In this document: positions 31,671-40,073 of the stretch, one piece after another
Layout: the number at the start of each line of letters is the position of its first letter
Position numbering within the stretch: position 1 is the first letter of the stretch
Assembly (NCBI GenBank): GCA_017886705.1
Contig: JAGHJJ010000082.1
Coordinates: 1 to 40,132 of the forward strand
Direction: 5' to 3'
DNA: 40,132 nucleotides
Source of the DNA: Bacilli bacterium
Lineage (GTDB): Bacteria > Bacillota_I > Bacilli_A > RF39 > UBA660
Program-made: the position numbers and the translations under genes
The notes under the pieces: generated by a model
What the model saw: the letters and a program-made list of their open reading frames with translations, nothing else
What the model was told of the DNA's origin: nothing
Databases searched by the model: none

Positions 31671-32264
31671 CTATAATAATACCTCCATTAACTCAACAAC
31701 TTCTTTTTCAATAGCCAATTTTTTAGCATATTTAAGTAATTTTAAAATATCTTTATCTTTTCTTCTTGCATATTCTTTTAACGCTTTTGAATAAACTTCT
31801 TTATCCATACGATTTTTATCTTTGATAATATCACATATAGTTCTTTCTAAATCATAACACTTAACGGTTAAGTCATTAATAGTTGTAATATCAATCATCC
31901 CAAGACTAAAAATATCATCTTTTACGTATCGTAAAGAAATATATTCATTATTTAATAAATTTCCACTATAATGATATGGAACAGTAACGTCATAAACTAA
32001 CGGAATTCTATCACACATATTATGTAAATATAAAGCGGTAGCATGAGAATAACACATATTTTTACTACTTTTAGATAAAATATAAAAATTGTCAATCGGA
32101 TATCCAGGTAATTTATAAATTCCTGCCCCAACTCTTTCTAATTTCTGCTCATTTACTAAATTAGTTAAAAACGTACTATTAATTTTCAAGCTTTCTACCA
32201 CTTTCGTTGTAATATATCCATTATTTTTTTTAGTATAATTTAAAATTTTATCATAATTACTCAT
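31671..32264 (-). CDS. AbiEi-type antitoxin and autorepressor
   Basis: 197 residues from ATG 32264. The N-terminal winged helix (ITTKVVESLKINSTFLTNLV) is followed by VGAGIYKLPGYPIDNFYILS, CYSHATALYLHNMCDR and LTVKCYDLERTICDIIKD, the AbiEi antitoxin core. In known type IV systems it neutralises the toxin without stable binding and represses its own promoter through inverted repeats; such a repeat is present here just upstream. Confidence 0.92.
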   Translation of the reverse strand: MSNYDKILNYTKKNNGYITTKVVESLKINSTFLTNLVNEQKLERVGAGIYKLPGYPIDNFYILSKSSKNMCYSHATALYLHNMCDRIPLVYDVTVPYHYSGNLLNNEYISLRYVKDDIFSLGMIDITTINDLTVKCYDLERTICDIIKDKNRMDKEVYSKALKEYARRKDKDILKLLKYAKKLAIEKEVVELMEVLL

Positions 32265-32276
32265 ATATATCATTTC

Positions 32277-32319
32277 CTTTTTCTAGGAAAATAATAACAT
32301 TTTTCCTAGAAAAAGTCAA
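32277..32319 (-). promoter_or_regulatory. abiE promoter inside a 15-bp inverted repeat (operator)
   Basis: The minus strand has TTGACT (plus 32314-32319) and TATTAT (plus 32291-32296) 17 bases apart. Two perfect 15-base arms (CTTTTTCTAGGAAAA at 32277-32291 and TTTTCCTAGAAAAAG at 32301-32315) flank the -10 region with a nine-base spacer. This position would let AbiEi cover the -10 and the start of transcription. Confidence 0.88.
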
Positions 32320-32654
32320 TTTATTAAATAAAAATCCAATATGATTAATACAAATTAATTACTAAAATAAAAATTTCTCACAATTACATCTTCAAATTAT
32401 ATGAATTTGTAAGAACTAAATTTTCTTACCACACTTATTATACTTCAATACATATCAAAATAGTAACACATATCCATTAAGCGCTCCCTGGATGAAACAA
32501 ATATATAATACATTTGTTCGTGTGTCAACTATTTTTTATAAAAATTTAAATTTGTATAATTAATTTATAGTAATGTTTGTAGTGTTAACCTTTGAAAATA
32601 TTATAGTTACAATAGCATCTTAAGAAGTGATGCAATATACAAAATAGAAAAAGC
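32320..32654. other. Intergenic region with no clear gene
   Basis: About 335 bases between the abiE promoter and the FemX terminator. No frame has a ribosome site and a plausible protein. It contains one less AT-rich patch (GCGCTCCCTGGATG at about 32480) and a 15-base match to the start region of ylmH (TACAAAATAGAAAAA, about 32637). Possibly relic sequence or the edge of an acquired abiE module. Confidence 0.5.
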
Positions 32655-32677
32655 AAGAAAAAAGAAGCCCTAGCTTC
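32655..32677 (-). terminator. Terminator of the FemX gene
   Basis: GAAGC, a four-base loop and GCTTC are followed by six T on the minus strand, three bases after the stop codon. Confidence 0.75.
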
Positions 32678-32679
32678 CT

Positions 32680-33906
32680 CTATTTCCTAATTTTATGAAT
32701 AAACTTAATCAAATAATAATGCCAAGTAATAGGAAGTTCAAACTCACCAATCAACTCTTCCACAATACCATTAAATCCTCGTTTAAACTCATAAATTCCA
32801 TAATCCTTTGGATGTTCATTAATATTAGCGGGAATTCCATAAAAGTTATGCTTCTTAAATCCATGCTCTATCCCGTATTGAATCATCATCCATTGTAATA
32901 AATACTGAGAATTAAACTTCATAAACTCTTCATAATTACCACTAGATAAATAAATAATCTCAGGCTGTATAATCATAAACATCGAACCAGACAAAGTAAT
33001 AACATCCGTATTTTTTTCTTTCCTAATATCCTCTGCTTCCTTAATTCTCTTCTCATAAGAAGCAATTTCATTCTCTAAGTTTTTCTTTTGACCTTCATTA
33101 TATTTCGCATCACTAAGCTTAGATAACTTATCTTCTGCTGATTTTTTATCTTCTTCTAATTTTTTCTGATACTTTACTAAATCTAACTCTGTAACATAAT
33201 ACTTAACTTCACCTTTATCATGAAAAAGTTCATACATCTTTTGATAGTAATCTACACTACGAATAGAAAAATTCTTTCTTTCTCCAGTTTCCACCATTAT
33301 ATTTTGAAATCGATCCAATTCATCATATCCCAACTCTTTCACAGTAATACCGATTTTTTCAGTCTTACGAATCGTATTTCTAGTATTAGGCTTCATCTCT
33401 TTTAATATTTGTTCGCAACTCTTTCCTTCTAGTGGTAAAGAAAACATCCAACCAACTTGTTCCATATCAGGAATACTTACCTTTTTAAATCCCAAACTTT
33501 CTAAATGAGAAACAACAGTACTATGATCTACACCATCTTCTACTATATTTCCATCAATATCTCTTTCTTTATAAATAACATATGGATCCATTCTAAAAAT
33601 ATAGCCATGATGTTTTCTAACAAAATTCTTAATTTCCTTTAAAAAACAATCTAATAACTCTTTATTCTCATAATCAACTAAAACTCCTCTAGGAGAATAA
33701 AATTCATATTTACCAAAATGACGCTTATGAGAGACAATCATCGCTGCTGCAACTATATCACTATTCTCTTTAACACCAACAAAATAAACATCCCAACCAT
33801 TACTTTTTCTAAGCTCACCAATCTCAGGTGCTGATAAAAAAGTTTTTAATGGATGATTTTCCCAAAACTTACGATATTCTTTTTCTGTAATCTCTAAAAA
33901 TTGCAT
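32680..33906 (-). CDS. FemX/FemA-type peptidoglycan bridge aminoacyltransferase
   Basis: 408 residues in the FemABX family, which adds amino acids from aminoacyl-tRNA to the lipid II stem peptide. Two GNAT-like lobes are recognisable (FLSAPEIGELRKSNGWDVYF at the start; LQWMMIQYGIEHGFKKHNFY then GIYEFKRGFNG at the end), with the conserved MKPNTRNTIRK. They are separated by the long helical arm (KKLEEDKKSAEDKLSKL, about 245-295) that binds tRNA in FemA. It implies a cross-linked cell wall and so argues against a wall-less Mollicute. GAAGGTG precedes the ATG. Confidence 0.93.
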   Translation of the reverse strand: MQFLEITEKEYRKFWENHPLKTFLSAPEIGELRKSNGWDVYFVGVKENSDIVAAAMIVSHKRHFGKYEFYSPRGVLVDYENKELLDCFLKEIKNFVRKHHGYIFRMDPYVIYKERDIDGNIVEDGVDHSTVVSHLESLGFKKVSIPDMEQVGWMFSLPLEGKSCEQILKEMKPNTRNTIRKTEKIGITVKELGYDELDRFQNIMVETGERKNFSIRSVDYYQKMYELFHDKGEVKYYVTELDLVKYQKKLEEDKKSAEDKLSKLSDAKYNEGQKKNLENEIASYEKRIKEAEDIRKEKNTDVITLSGSMFMIIQPEIIYLSSGNYEEFMKFNSQYLLQWMMIQYGIEHGFKKHNFYGIPANINEHPKDYGIYEFKRGFNGIVEELIGEFELPITWHYYLIKFIHKIRK

Positions 33907-33957
33907 AGTATCACCTTCAATATTAGTATATATGAAAATAATGTTTTTATCAAATTA

Positions 33958-34674
33958 CTACTTTCGAATAGAAAACATTTTCTTTTTCTTATGGTAAGCA
34001 TCTTCTACTTTTTGATATACAATCTTATCTCTATCAAACAAAGTAAGAATAAATAAGAATAAAACAATAATTAAAATAATTATCACAATACAAAGCACAA
34101 CACTAAACTGTTCTCTTTGTGGAATCGTAGTATCTAAATAACTATTCGTCAAATAAGTATTAAAATTCTCATTTGTAATAACTACTTCATTTTCTGCAGG
34201 AACAAAGTTAGTTATATTTTGAATAGCTAATTGCTTTAACTCATCATCAATAACAACAGGATATCCATACACTTTGACTGGTTCAGGTACTTCAGCAGTA
34301 CGTTCATAAGTATAATCAATAATTGCCTTATACTTATCATAATCATCTGCATCAATAGCTATCAAATAAGTATGCCAAAGCCCTGTATCTTCTTGTTCAA
34401 TAACAAAATGAATCTCCTTATTAGAATCCTGATAATAAGCAAACTTCTCGCTCATTCTAGAAATAGTAATATAACTATAATCATCAACAGACTCTACTTG
34501 ACTCCAAGGAAGAATTTCTTCTTTTTCATTATAAAGTTGATAAATACAAACAATTAAAATAGTAATAACAATTAAATATATTAAACAAACAAAACTTTTA
34601 AAAATTAATCGTTTCTCATACCACTTTTGATGAATATGATTTCTCTCATTTGATTTTACTTTTTTCATTTTCAT
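33958..34674 (-). CDS. Membrane protein with large extracytoplasmic domain
   Basis: 238 residues. A basic N-terminus is followed by a membrane helix (about 28-48), a polar domain of about 140 residues outside the cell, and a second helix (about 187-210) with a Lys/Arg-rich tail that stays inside. The outer domain (YITISRMSEKFAYYQDSNKE, then GYPVVIDDELKQLAIQNITN) has no recognised family. AGAGGT precedes the ATG. Neighbours are FemX and another anchored protein, so a cell-envelope role is plausible. Confidence 0.75.
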   Translation of the reverse strand: MKMKKVKSNERNHIHQKWYEKRLIFKSFVCLIYLIVITILIVCIYQLYNEKEEILPWSQVESVDDYSYITISRMSEKFAYYQDSNKEIHFVIEQEDTGLWHTYLIAIDADDYDKYKAIIDYTYERTAEVPEPVKVYGYPVVIDDELKQLAIQNITNFVPAENEVVITNENFNTYLTNSYLDTTIPQREQFSVVLCIVIIILIIVLFLFILTLFDRDKIVYQKVEDAYHKKKKMFSIRK

Positions 34675-34705
34675 ATACTTACCTCTATTATAATAATATC
34701 ACAAA

Positions 34706-34733
34706 AGAAAAAAATGGAAAATAACTATTTCCA
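34706..34733 (-). terminator. Terminator after the anchored 145-residue protein
   Basis: TGGAAA, a seven-base loop and TTTCCA are followed by seven T on the minus strand. It lies 47 bases beyond the stop at 34780 and just before the next gene. Confidence 0.6.
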
Positions 34734-34779
34734 CTTTTCATTCTAACTCCTAATCATAAATTAATATTGATCTCAATAG

Positions 34780-35217
34780 TTAAGAATTAATACTCTGTAA
34801 TTCTTCTTCACTCAACCAGTGTAAACGATAATCAGTAGTTTGAATAATATCTTTATCTGTAAATTGTATTTCTACAGATTGAATATCTTGTGGTAAAAAA
34901 TCACTATAGCGAAATATAAATTCTTTTTGATTATTATTATCAAAGATTACCTTTACAAATCCCGAAGAAAGATTATCACTTCCAGTATTTTGCAAATAAA
35001 AACGAATAGTTCCCACTTTCTGTTTATTATCATAGATAACATCCATCTTTTTCACACATAAATCATCTAAACAATGAAGTTCTTTTAACTTTTTGCTATC
35101 ATTTTGTAACTCTTTTGTATCCTTAGTATTATCCACTTTAGGCAAAAAAGATAAACTTAACCCTAAAATAATTAAAATAATTGCAATAACAAAGACAACA
35201 ATTCCTATTTTTTTCAT
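34780..35217 (-). CDS. Membrane-anchored beta-rich extracellular protein
   Basis: 145 residues. One N-terminal membrane helix (IGIVVFVIAIILIILGLSLS) has no lipobox or clear cleavage site, so it is probably an anchor. The outer part has two Cys (HCLDDLCVKK) that could pair, and strands such as VGTIRFYLQNTGSDNLSSGF, resembling an FxLYD or Ig-like fold for intermolecular contact. Family not recognised. AGGAG precedes the ATG. Confidence 0.75.
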   Translation of the reverse strand: MKKIGIVVFVIAIILIILGLSLSFLPKVDNTKDTKELQNDSKKLKELHCLDDLCVKKMDVIYDNKQKVGTIRFYLQNTGSDNLSSGFVKVIFDNNNQKEFIFRYSDFLPQDIQSVEIQFTDKDIIQTTDYRLHWLSEEELQSINS

Positions 35218-35301
35218 ATTTTTCTCCTAATCCTTCTATTATCAAACAAAAAACATGCACTATCCTATGCAAACATAATACACTTATTTTACTATTTTGT
35301 C

Positions 35302-35337
35302 AAATTAAAAACCAGATTAAACAAATAGATAATCTGG
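35302..35337 (-). terminator. Terminator of the nrdD-nrdG operon
   Basis: An eight-base perfect stem, CCAGATTA and TAATCTGG, with a ten-base loop containing the nrdG stop is followed by five T on the minus strand. Confidence 0.82.
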
Positions 35338-35868
35338 CTTAGAATAACTAATTTCATAATCTTTATCTTTCATATATTTGTCAATAAGTACTACTTTTTC
35401 TTCTTTCAAACTTTTCGGAACATCAATAATTCTTTGATTCCGTGAACCTCTAAAATAAAGATCATAACTTTTCTCCTCTAAAACAAACTTACCATCTACT
35501 AAAACATCAATCTGTTCTAGTAATCGTCTTGCTTTAGGATTTAATAGCATTTGCTCATAGGTAAACCCTGTATAACACCATACATTAAGTCCTATTTCAT
35601 GAGCAGCTTTAGCAATTTCATAGCAAGCATTAGCTTGACAGACAGGATCGCCACCAGATAAAGTTATTCCATCCTGATTTTTGATTTTTTTTAATTCTGA
35701 AATAACCTCATCAACATCTATCAAAGCTCCTCCTTCAAAATCATGTGTTTCAGGATTATGGCATCCTAGGCAGTGATGTGGACATCCTTGCGTCCAAAGA
35801 ACAGTTCGAATACCTTCTCCATCCACAATAGAATCCAGTTGCAAATAAGCAGCCAATCTTATTTTCAT
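35317..35868 (-). CDS. nrdG: Anaerobic ribonucleotide reductase activase (radical SAM)
   Basis: 183 residues. The radical SAM cluster motif CPHHCLGC (Cys 29, 33 and 36) with WTQG before it, and GITLSGGDPV for SAM binding, identify NrdG. It uses SAM and one electron to put the glycyl radical on NrdD. It begins one base after the small glycyl-radical ORF stops (TAG T ATG), so the two should be made together. Confidence 0.96.
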   Translation of the reverse strand: MKIRLAAYLQLDSIVDGEGIRTVLWTQGCPHHCLGCHNPETHDFEGGALIDVDEVISELKKIKNQDGITLSGGDPVCQANACYEIAKAAHEIGLNVWCYTGFTYEQMLLNPKARRLLEQIDVLVDGKFVLEEKSYDLYFRGSRNQRIIDVPKSLKEEKVVLIDKYMKDKDYEISYSKPDYLFV

Positions 35869-35869
35869 A

Positions 35870-36034
35870 CTACTTACCTTCTTTAGTCATAATTTCTTTG
35901 ATTCCTGTATGTTTTACACGATCACGTTCTTCAGCACGTTTTCCATTATTAAATCTAGAAACATCACCTGCTAAATAACCTGTAACTCTTCTAATTCTTT
36001 CAAATTTTTGTCCTTCCCCTAATACTTTTTCCAT
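35870..36034 (-). CDS. Separate 54-residue glycyl-radical subunit of anaerobic ribonucleotide reductase (NrdD C-terminus)
   Basis: Not in the ORF track. ATG 36032-36034, with AGAGGAG ten bases upstream, opens a 54-codon frame to TAG 35870-35872. The protein contains RRVTGYLAGDVSRFNNGKRA then EERDRVKH, which matches the last part of ordinary class III NrdD, where the Gly of the RVxGYL motif (here Gly 19) carries the stable radical. The preceding nrdD chain lacks this motif and stops 36 bases upstream, so the reductase appears split into a catalytic chain and a small radical chain. That is comparable in principle to GrcA/YfiD with pyruvate formate-lyase. NrdG directly downstream would activate it. 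Confidence 0.88.
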   Translation of the reverse strand: MEKVLGEGQKFERIRRVTGYLAGDVSRFNNGKRAEERDRVKHTGIKEIMTKEGK

Positions 36035-36070
36035 AAATAATCACTCCTCTTTTCTTTTTTATATATTAAA

Positions 36071-38401
36071 CTATTCACAACAACCAGTATCAATAGATGT
36101 AATCTTTTCTATTGGAACCCCTTCAAACTCACGACGTCCACATTTAGGACAAACATCATTAATCACTCCAACATATCCACAAACAGGATCACGGTCAACT
36201 GGATGATTAACAGCACCATATCCAAGCCCTGCTTCTTTCATTGCTCGAACCACACTCTCAAATGCATCAACATTAGCAGCAGTATCTCCATCCAACTCAA
36301 CATAAGAGATATGTCCTCCGTTAGTAAATGCATGATATGGAGCTTCTTTAGCTAACTTCTCAGAAATACTAATATGATAATATACAGGTATGTGGAAAGA
36401 ATTTGTATAATATTCTCTATCAGTAACTCCCTTTATTTTTCCATAGATTGCTCTATCAATTCCTGTAAATCTACCTGCAATTCCTTCCGCAGGAGTAGCA
36501 AGACAAGTAAAGTTTAAATTATATTTTTCTGCATTTTGATCACAGCGATTTCTCATAAATTGAATAATTTCTAATCCTAGCTTTTGACTTTCTTCACTCT
36601 CACCATGATGTTTACCAGTAAGTGCCTTTAAACACTCAGCTAAACCAATAAATCCCGTAGATAATGTTCCATGTTTCCATACCTTACGTAGGCGATCCGT
36701 TGGCTTAAGCTTTTCACCATTCGTCCAAACACCCTGTCCAAGTAAAAATGGAAAATTATAATTATGTTTACTACACTGAACTTCAAAACGTTCAAGTAAC
36801 TGATCTCTTACCATATCCATAATTTCTCCAAGTTCTTGATAAAAGCCTTCCATATCAGCTTTATCTCTCTCTTTTAAAGCAATACCATATTTAATTCCAA
36901 GTCTTGGTAAATTAATCGTTGTCCATGATAAATTACCACGTCCCGTAACCACTTGATTATCAGGAGAAGTAACATCAGCCATAACCCTAGTACGACATCC
37001 CATATAAGCAATTTCTGTATTGATATCCCCTTCTTTATAATATGGTAAATTAAATGGAGCATCAATAAATGCAAAATTAGGGAAAAGCCTTTTAGCAGAA
37101 ACCTGACAAGCCAATCTAAATAAATCATAGTTAGGATCTTCCTTATTATAATTAACTCCTTCTTTTACTTTAAAAATAGATACTGGAAAAATTGGTGTTT
37201 CTCCTTTACCTAATCCACGATCTTCAGAAAGTAAGAAACTTTTAATAACCATTCTACCTTCTGGAGAAGTATCTGTACCAAAGTTAACAGAAGAAAATGG
37301 AACTTGTGCCCCGGCTCTAGAATGCATTGTATTTAAATTATGAATAAATGCTTCCATAGCTTGTTGTGTAGCACGTTCTGTTTTTTGTAATGCTTTCTCA
37401 TAACTTTTTTCAAAGATTTCATGAATACGACTAGAACCTTTCGCATAATCACTAAAATCTTCTACATTTAACTCAATAGAATCCACTTTATCAATTTCAC
37501 GAATAATTCTATCGATATTAATAACTGGAATAAATCCTTCTAAATCAAGAAAATCATAAATAGTTTGTTTAAATTGCTTTTTAAATGTTTTAAGTACTCC
37601 AGGTGCTAAATAATAATCAAGAGCTGGTATTGCTTGACCTCCATGTTGATCATTTTGATTTGCTTGAATAACAATACAAGCTAAAGAAGCATAAGTTGAA
37701 ATATCCTGTGGTGGACGAACATAACCATGACCTGTATCAAATCCATTTTTAAATAATTTTGATAAATCAATCTGACAACAAGTAGTAGTTCCCATGGCTA
37801 GGAAATCCATATCATGAATATGAATAGTTCCATTATCATGAGCTTCAGCATATTCTTTCTTCATTAAGTAAGCTTTAGCAAACTCTTTAGAAACAGTACC
37901 TCCATACTGTAGCATTGTTCCCATGGGACTATTTCCATCGATATTAGCATTTTCTCTTTTTGCATCTTCTTCATTAGCTGATTTTAAACCAAGATTTTCA
38001 ATAGATTTTAAAAACTTATGAGTTTTATTATCACCAAAGAAACTTTCTCTTGATTGATTTCTTCTTTCACGATACTCAGAAAAAGATTTATAAACATCAT
38101 CATATCCTTTACTAGAAAGTTCCCCTTCAATATAATCTTGAATTTCTTCTATCTTAAAACGATTATTTTTTTCTTTTGCATCTTTTTCTATTTTCTTTAA
38201 TACTGCTTGATAAACTTTCTGAATATCTTGAGAAGTATACTTACGTTCCTTCTCAGTTTCATCATCATCTACCTCAACACTATCAAATCCCTTTTTTATA
38301 GCTAAAGCAATTTTTGCTCCATCAAAATCTACTTTTTTACCATTTCTTTTAATTACTGTGACACCATCTAACAAGTCATTTAACTCACATACATCTGCCA
38401 T
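36071..38401 (-). CDS. nrdD: Class III anaerobic ribonucleoside-triphosphate reductase, main chain lacking the glycyl-radical tail
   Basis: 776 residues. The N-terminal ATP-cone (VTVIKRNGKKVDFDGAKIAL, about 14-110) gives allosteric control. The barrel includes GTTTCCQIDL, LACIVIQANQNDQHGGQ, RAGAQVPFSSVNFG and CRTRVMADVTSPDNQ. The C-terminus has the zinc site, DPVCGY then CPKCGRREF, but the first of the usual four Cys is Asp 738; two extra Cys end the chain (TGCCE). No RVxGYL glycyl motif is present; it lies in the next small ORF. It reduces NTPs to dNTPs under anaerobic conditions. The gene has an AGGGAGG ribosome site and its own promoter. Confidence 0.95.
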   Translation of the reverse strand: MADVCELNDLLDGVTVIKRNGKKVDFDGAKIALAIKKGFDSVEVDDDETEKERKYTSQDIQKVYQAVLKKIEKDAKEKNNRFKIEEIQDYIEGELSSKGYDDVYKSFSEYRERRNQSRESFFGDNKTHKFLKSIENLGLKSANEEDAKRENANIDGNSPMGTMLQYGGTVSKEFAKAYLMKKEYAEAHDNGTIHIHDMDFLAMGTTTCCQIDLSKLFKNGFDTGHGYVRPPQDISTYASLACIVIQANQNDQHGGQAIPALDYYLAPGVLKTFKKQFKQTIYDFLDLEGFIPVINIDRIIREIDKVDSIELNVEDFSDYAKGSSRIHEIFEKSYEKALQKTERATQQAMEAFIHNLNTMHSRAGAQVPFSSVNFGTDTSPEGRMVIKSFLLSEDRGLGKGETPIFPVSIFKVKEGVNYNKEDPNYDLFRLACQVSAKRLFPNFAFIDAPFNLPYYKEGDINTEIAYMGCRTRVMADVTSPDNQVVTGRGNLSWTTINLPRLGIKYGIALKERDKADMEGFYQELGEIMDMVRDQLLERFEVQCSKHNYNFPFLLGQGVWTNGEKLKPTDRLRKVWKHGTLSTGFIGLAECLKALTGKHHGESEESQKLGLEIIQFMRNRCDQNAEKYNLNFTCLATPAEGIAGRFTGIDRAIYGKIKGVTDREYYTNSFHIPVYYHISISEKLAKEAPYHAFTNGGHISYVELDGDTAANVDAFESVVRAMKEAGLGYGAVNHPVDRDPVCGYVGVINDVCPKCGRREFEGVPIEKITSIDTGCCE

Positions 38402-38436
38402 AATAATACCTCCCTAATTTCTCTCTAACTATGTCC

Positions 38437-38465
38437 ATTGTAAGATGCAAAATTCTAAAATGCAA
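38437..38465 (-). promoter_or_regulatory. Promoter of the nrdD operon
   Basis: TTGCAT (plus 38460-38465) and TACAAT (plus 38437-38442) are separated by 17 bases on the minus strand, about 36 bases before the nrdD start. TTTGCAT recurs within the spacer as a direct repeat. I do not see a clear NrdR box. Confidence 0.6.
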
Positions 38466-38734
38466 TAGACAAAAACATGAAATTTTTACCACTTTTTTTA
38501 AAAGTATTGATATAGCTAGATTTCGTAAAAAATCTTTTTTTGTTCGATTTACGACAATTTACAAAAATAGACATTTTTTAAAATTTTTAAAAAATTATTT
38601 TTATTTTTTTACCAAAAACCGAATATCAAAACCGCAGAATTTCTTTATTTTTCAACAAATCAAAAAAAATAAAATTAAAAAAATTGAAAAATCAAAAAAA
38701 ATCATTTTAAAACATTTTTAATTTTTTACACTTT
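38466..38734. other. Very AT-rich intergenic region without a gene
   Basis: About 270 bases dominated by A and T runs, with repeated ATCAAAAAAAAT-like blocks (about 38658-38703). The plus-strand ORF at 38431-38721 has no ribosome site and a Lys/Phe-only composition, so it is spurious. It probably holds upstream regulatory DNA for nrdD and the end of the dUTPase transcript. Confidence 0.6.
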
Positions 38735-39187
38735 TTAATCAGTAGAACCAAACCCGCCAATCCTCTTTCCAAAAGCACTATCATCATCAGTAACTAAAAA
38801 CTTTTGAAACACAACTTGCCCTATTACATCCCCTTTTTTAACATGAATATCATGATCACTACAATTAAAATAAACAAAGTAAAAATGACCATCATTATCA
38901 GGATTACCATAATAATCAGAATCCACTAAACCAACGCTATTAGCCAAAACAAATCCTTTTTTAGGGCCACTACTACGATTTAGTAATAAAAAAAATTCAT
39001 CCTCCTTACAATAAGCTTTTAAACCTGTAGGAATTAACGTAGGCTTAATTCCAGGATAATATTTAGGTATCACAATATCCTCTGCTGCTTCTATGTCATA
39101 ACCAGCAGAGTGACGAGTCTTTCTAACCGGAATATGGATATCTTTATTTTCATATCCTTTCACTATTTCAAACCCTCTATTTCTCAT
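38735..39187 (-). CDS. dut: dUTP diphosphatase (trimeric)
   Basis: 150 residues. Dut motifs are in order: RHSAGYDIEA (I), NRSSGPKKG (II), GLVDSDYYGNPD (III, with the catalytic Asp), GDVIGQVVF (IV) and RIGGFGSTD (V). It turns dUTP into dUMP, keeping uracil out of DNA and feeding dTMP synthesis. AAGGAG precedes the ATG. It is upstream of the nrdD promoter and pairs functionally with the dCMP deaminase and glycosylases in this window. Confidence 0.96.
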   Translation of the reverse strand: MRNRGFEIVKGYENKDIHIPVRKTRHSAGYDIEAAEDIVIPKYYPGIKPTLIPTGLKAYCKEDEFFLLLNRSSGPKKGFVLANSVGLVDSDYYGNPDNDGHFYFVYFNCSDHDIHVKKGDVIGQVVFQKFLVTDDDSAFGKRIGGFGSTD

Positions 39188-39206
39188 AATTTTAAACTCC
39201 TTCTCT

Positions 39207-40073
39207 CTATCTTAATTTAATTTCTCTTCTAAACACTTTTTCTGTATCTTTATTTTTGGGCATACCACGACTTATAACAGAATTAACTATATAAGAACTA
39301 ATCACATCATTATAACTTTCCATTGTATAAACAACAAGAGTATTACCACTAATAGAATCTAAAGAAAAATCAACCTTATCATCATAATACAAATAACCAT
39401 CCTCTATATAGAAACAACTTTTATCTGTTGAATCATAGTTAATAACCTTCATTTTTTTATCATCACTACTACTTAGCAATAAGCAATTTTTCTTTATACT
39501 ATCAATATCCAATTGTTCACCATTTTTTAGTTGTTCTTCTATTTTTTTATAATCTTCCAAAGAGACATTATAAGCGATAAAATTTTCAACAGAATATGTA
39601 TCATCATATAATGACATAAAATGCTCATCAGAATATACATCATTATATAATCCTATCATATCGTATAATGAACATTCCTTTTTCTTATAACTATTATTAC
39701 GCTCAATAATAACAGATTGTTCTTTTACTTGATCATTAACTACCAAATCACTAGAATTATTTTCCATCATTCTTTCTATTTTTCTATACTTATTAACTTT
39801 TTCATCTTGTTCTTTCCTAAGTAAAGAAACATTTTGTAAGAAATTATCATCACAATGTAGAAAAGAAATTTTTTTATTTACTATTTTTTTATTTTTCTTT
39901 AACGCATCTTCTCTAGCTTCCTCAAAATTATCAAATACTTTATCTACATTAGTAGAGTTTCTACACTCACCATAACAATTATAATTAGGTTCTACTCTTA
40001 ATAAATATCTGTGCAAATTATCCCTTTCATAAGGAAAAACAACTTTATATTTGCACTCAGTATTACCATACAT
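39207..40073 (-). CDS. Hypothetical protein, 288 residues
   Basis: Soluble, charged, with no signal peptide and no membrane helix. An N-terminal beta-rich part (YKVVFPYERDNLHRYLLRVE) and a Cys-containing loop (YNCYGECRN) are followed by a helical charged middle. Two similar short blocks occur side by side, MIGLYNDVYSDEHFMSLYDD and then TYSVENFIAY. The last third is beta-rich with acidic turns. I do not recognise the family. Its start is near the window edge; the upstream GGGAAGA is a weak ribosome site. It is 19 bases upstream of dut and likely in its operon. Confidence 0.7.
   Translation of the reverse strand: MYGNTECKYKVVFPYERDNLHRYLLRVEPNYNCYGECRNSTNVDKVFDNFEEAREDALKKNKKIVNKKISFLHCDDNFLQNVSLLRKEQDEKVNKYRKIERMMENNSSDLVVNDQVKEQSVIIERNNSYKKKECSLYDMIGLYNDVYSDEHFMSLYDDTYSVENFIAYNVSLEDYKKIEEQLKNGEQLDIDSIKKNCLLLSSSDDKKMKVINYDSTDKSCFYIEDGYLYYDDKVDFSLDSISGNTLVVYTMESYNDVISSYIVNSVISRGMPKNKDTEKVFRREIKLR

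Noticed and set aside
36874-37128. Minus-strand ORF of 84 residues within nrdD
   Set aside because: Alternative frame of the conserved nrdD gene.
38431-38721. Plus-strand ORF of 96 residues upstream of nrdD
   Set aside because: No ribosome site; composition is almost only Lys, Phe, Ile and Asn, as expected from AT-rich intergenic DNA.
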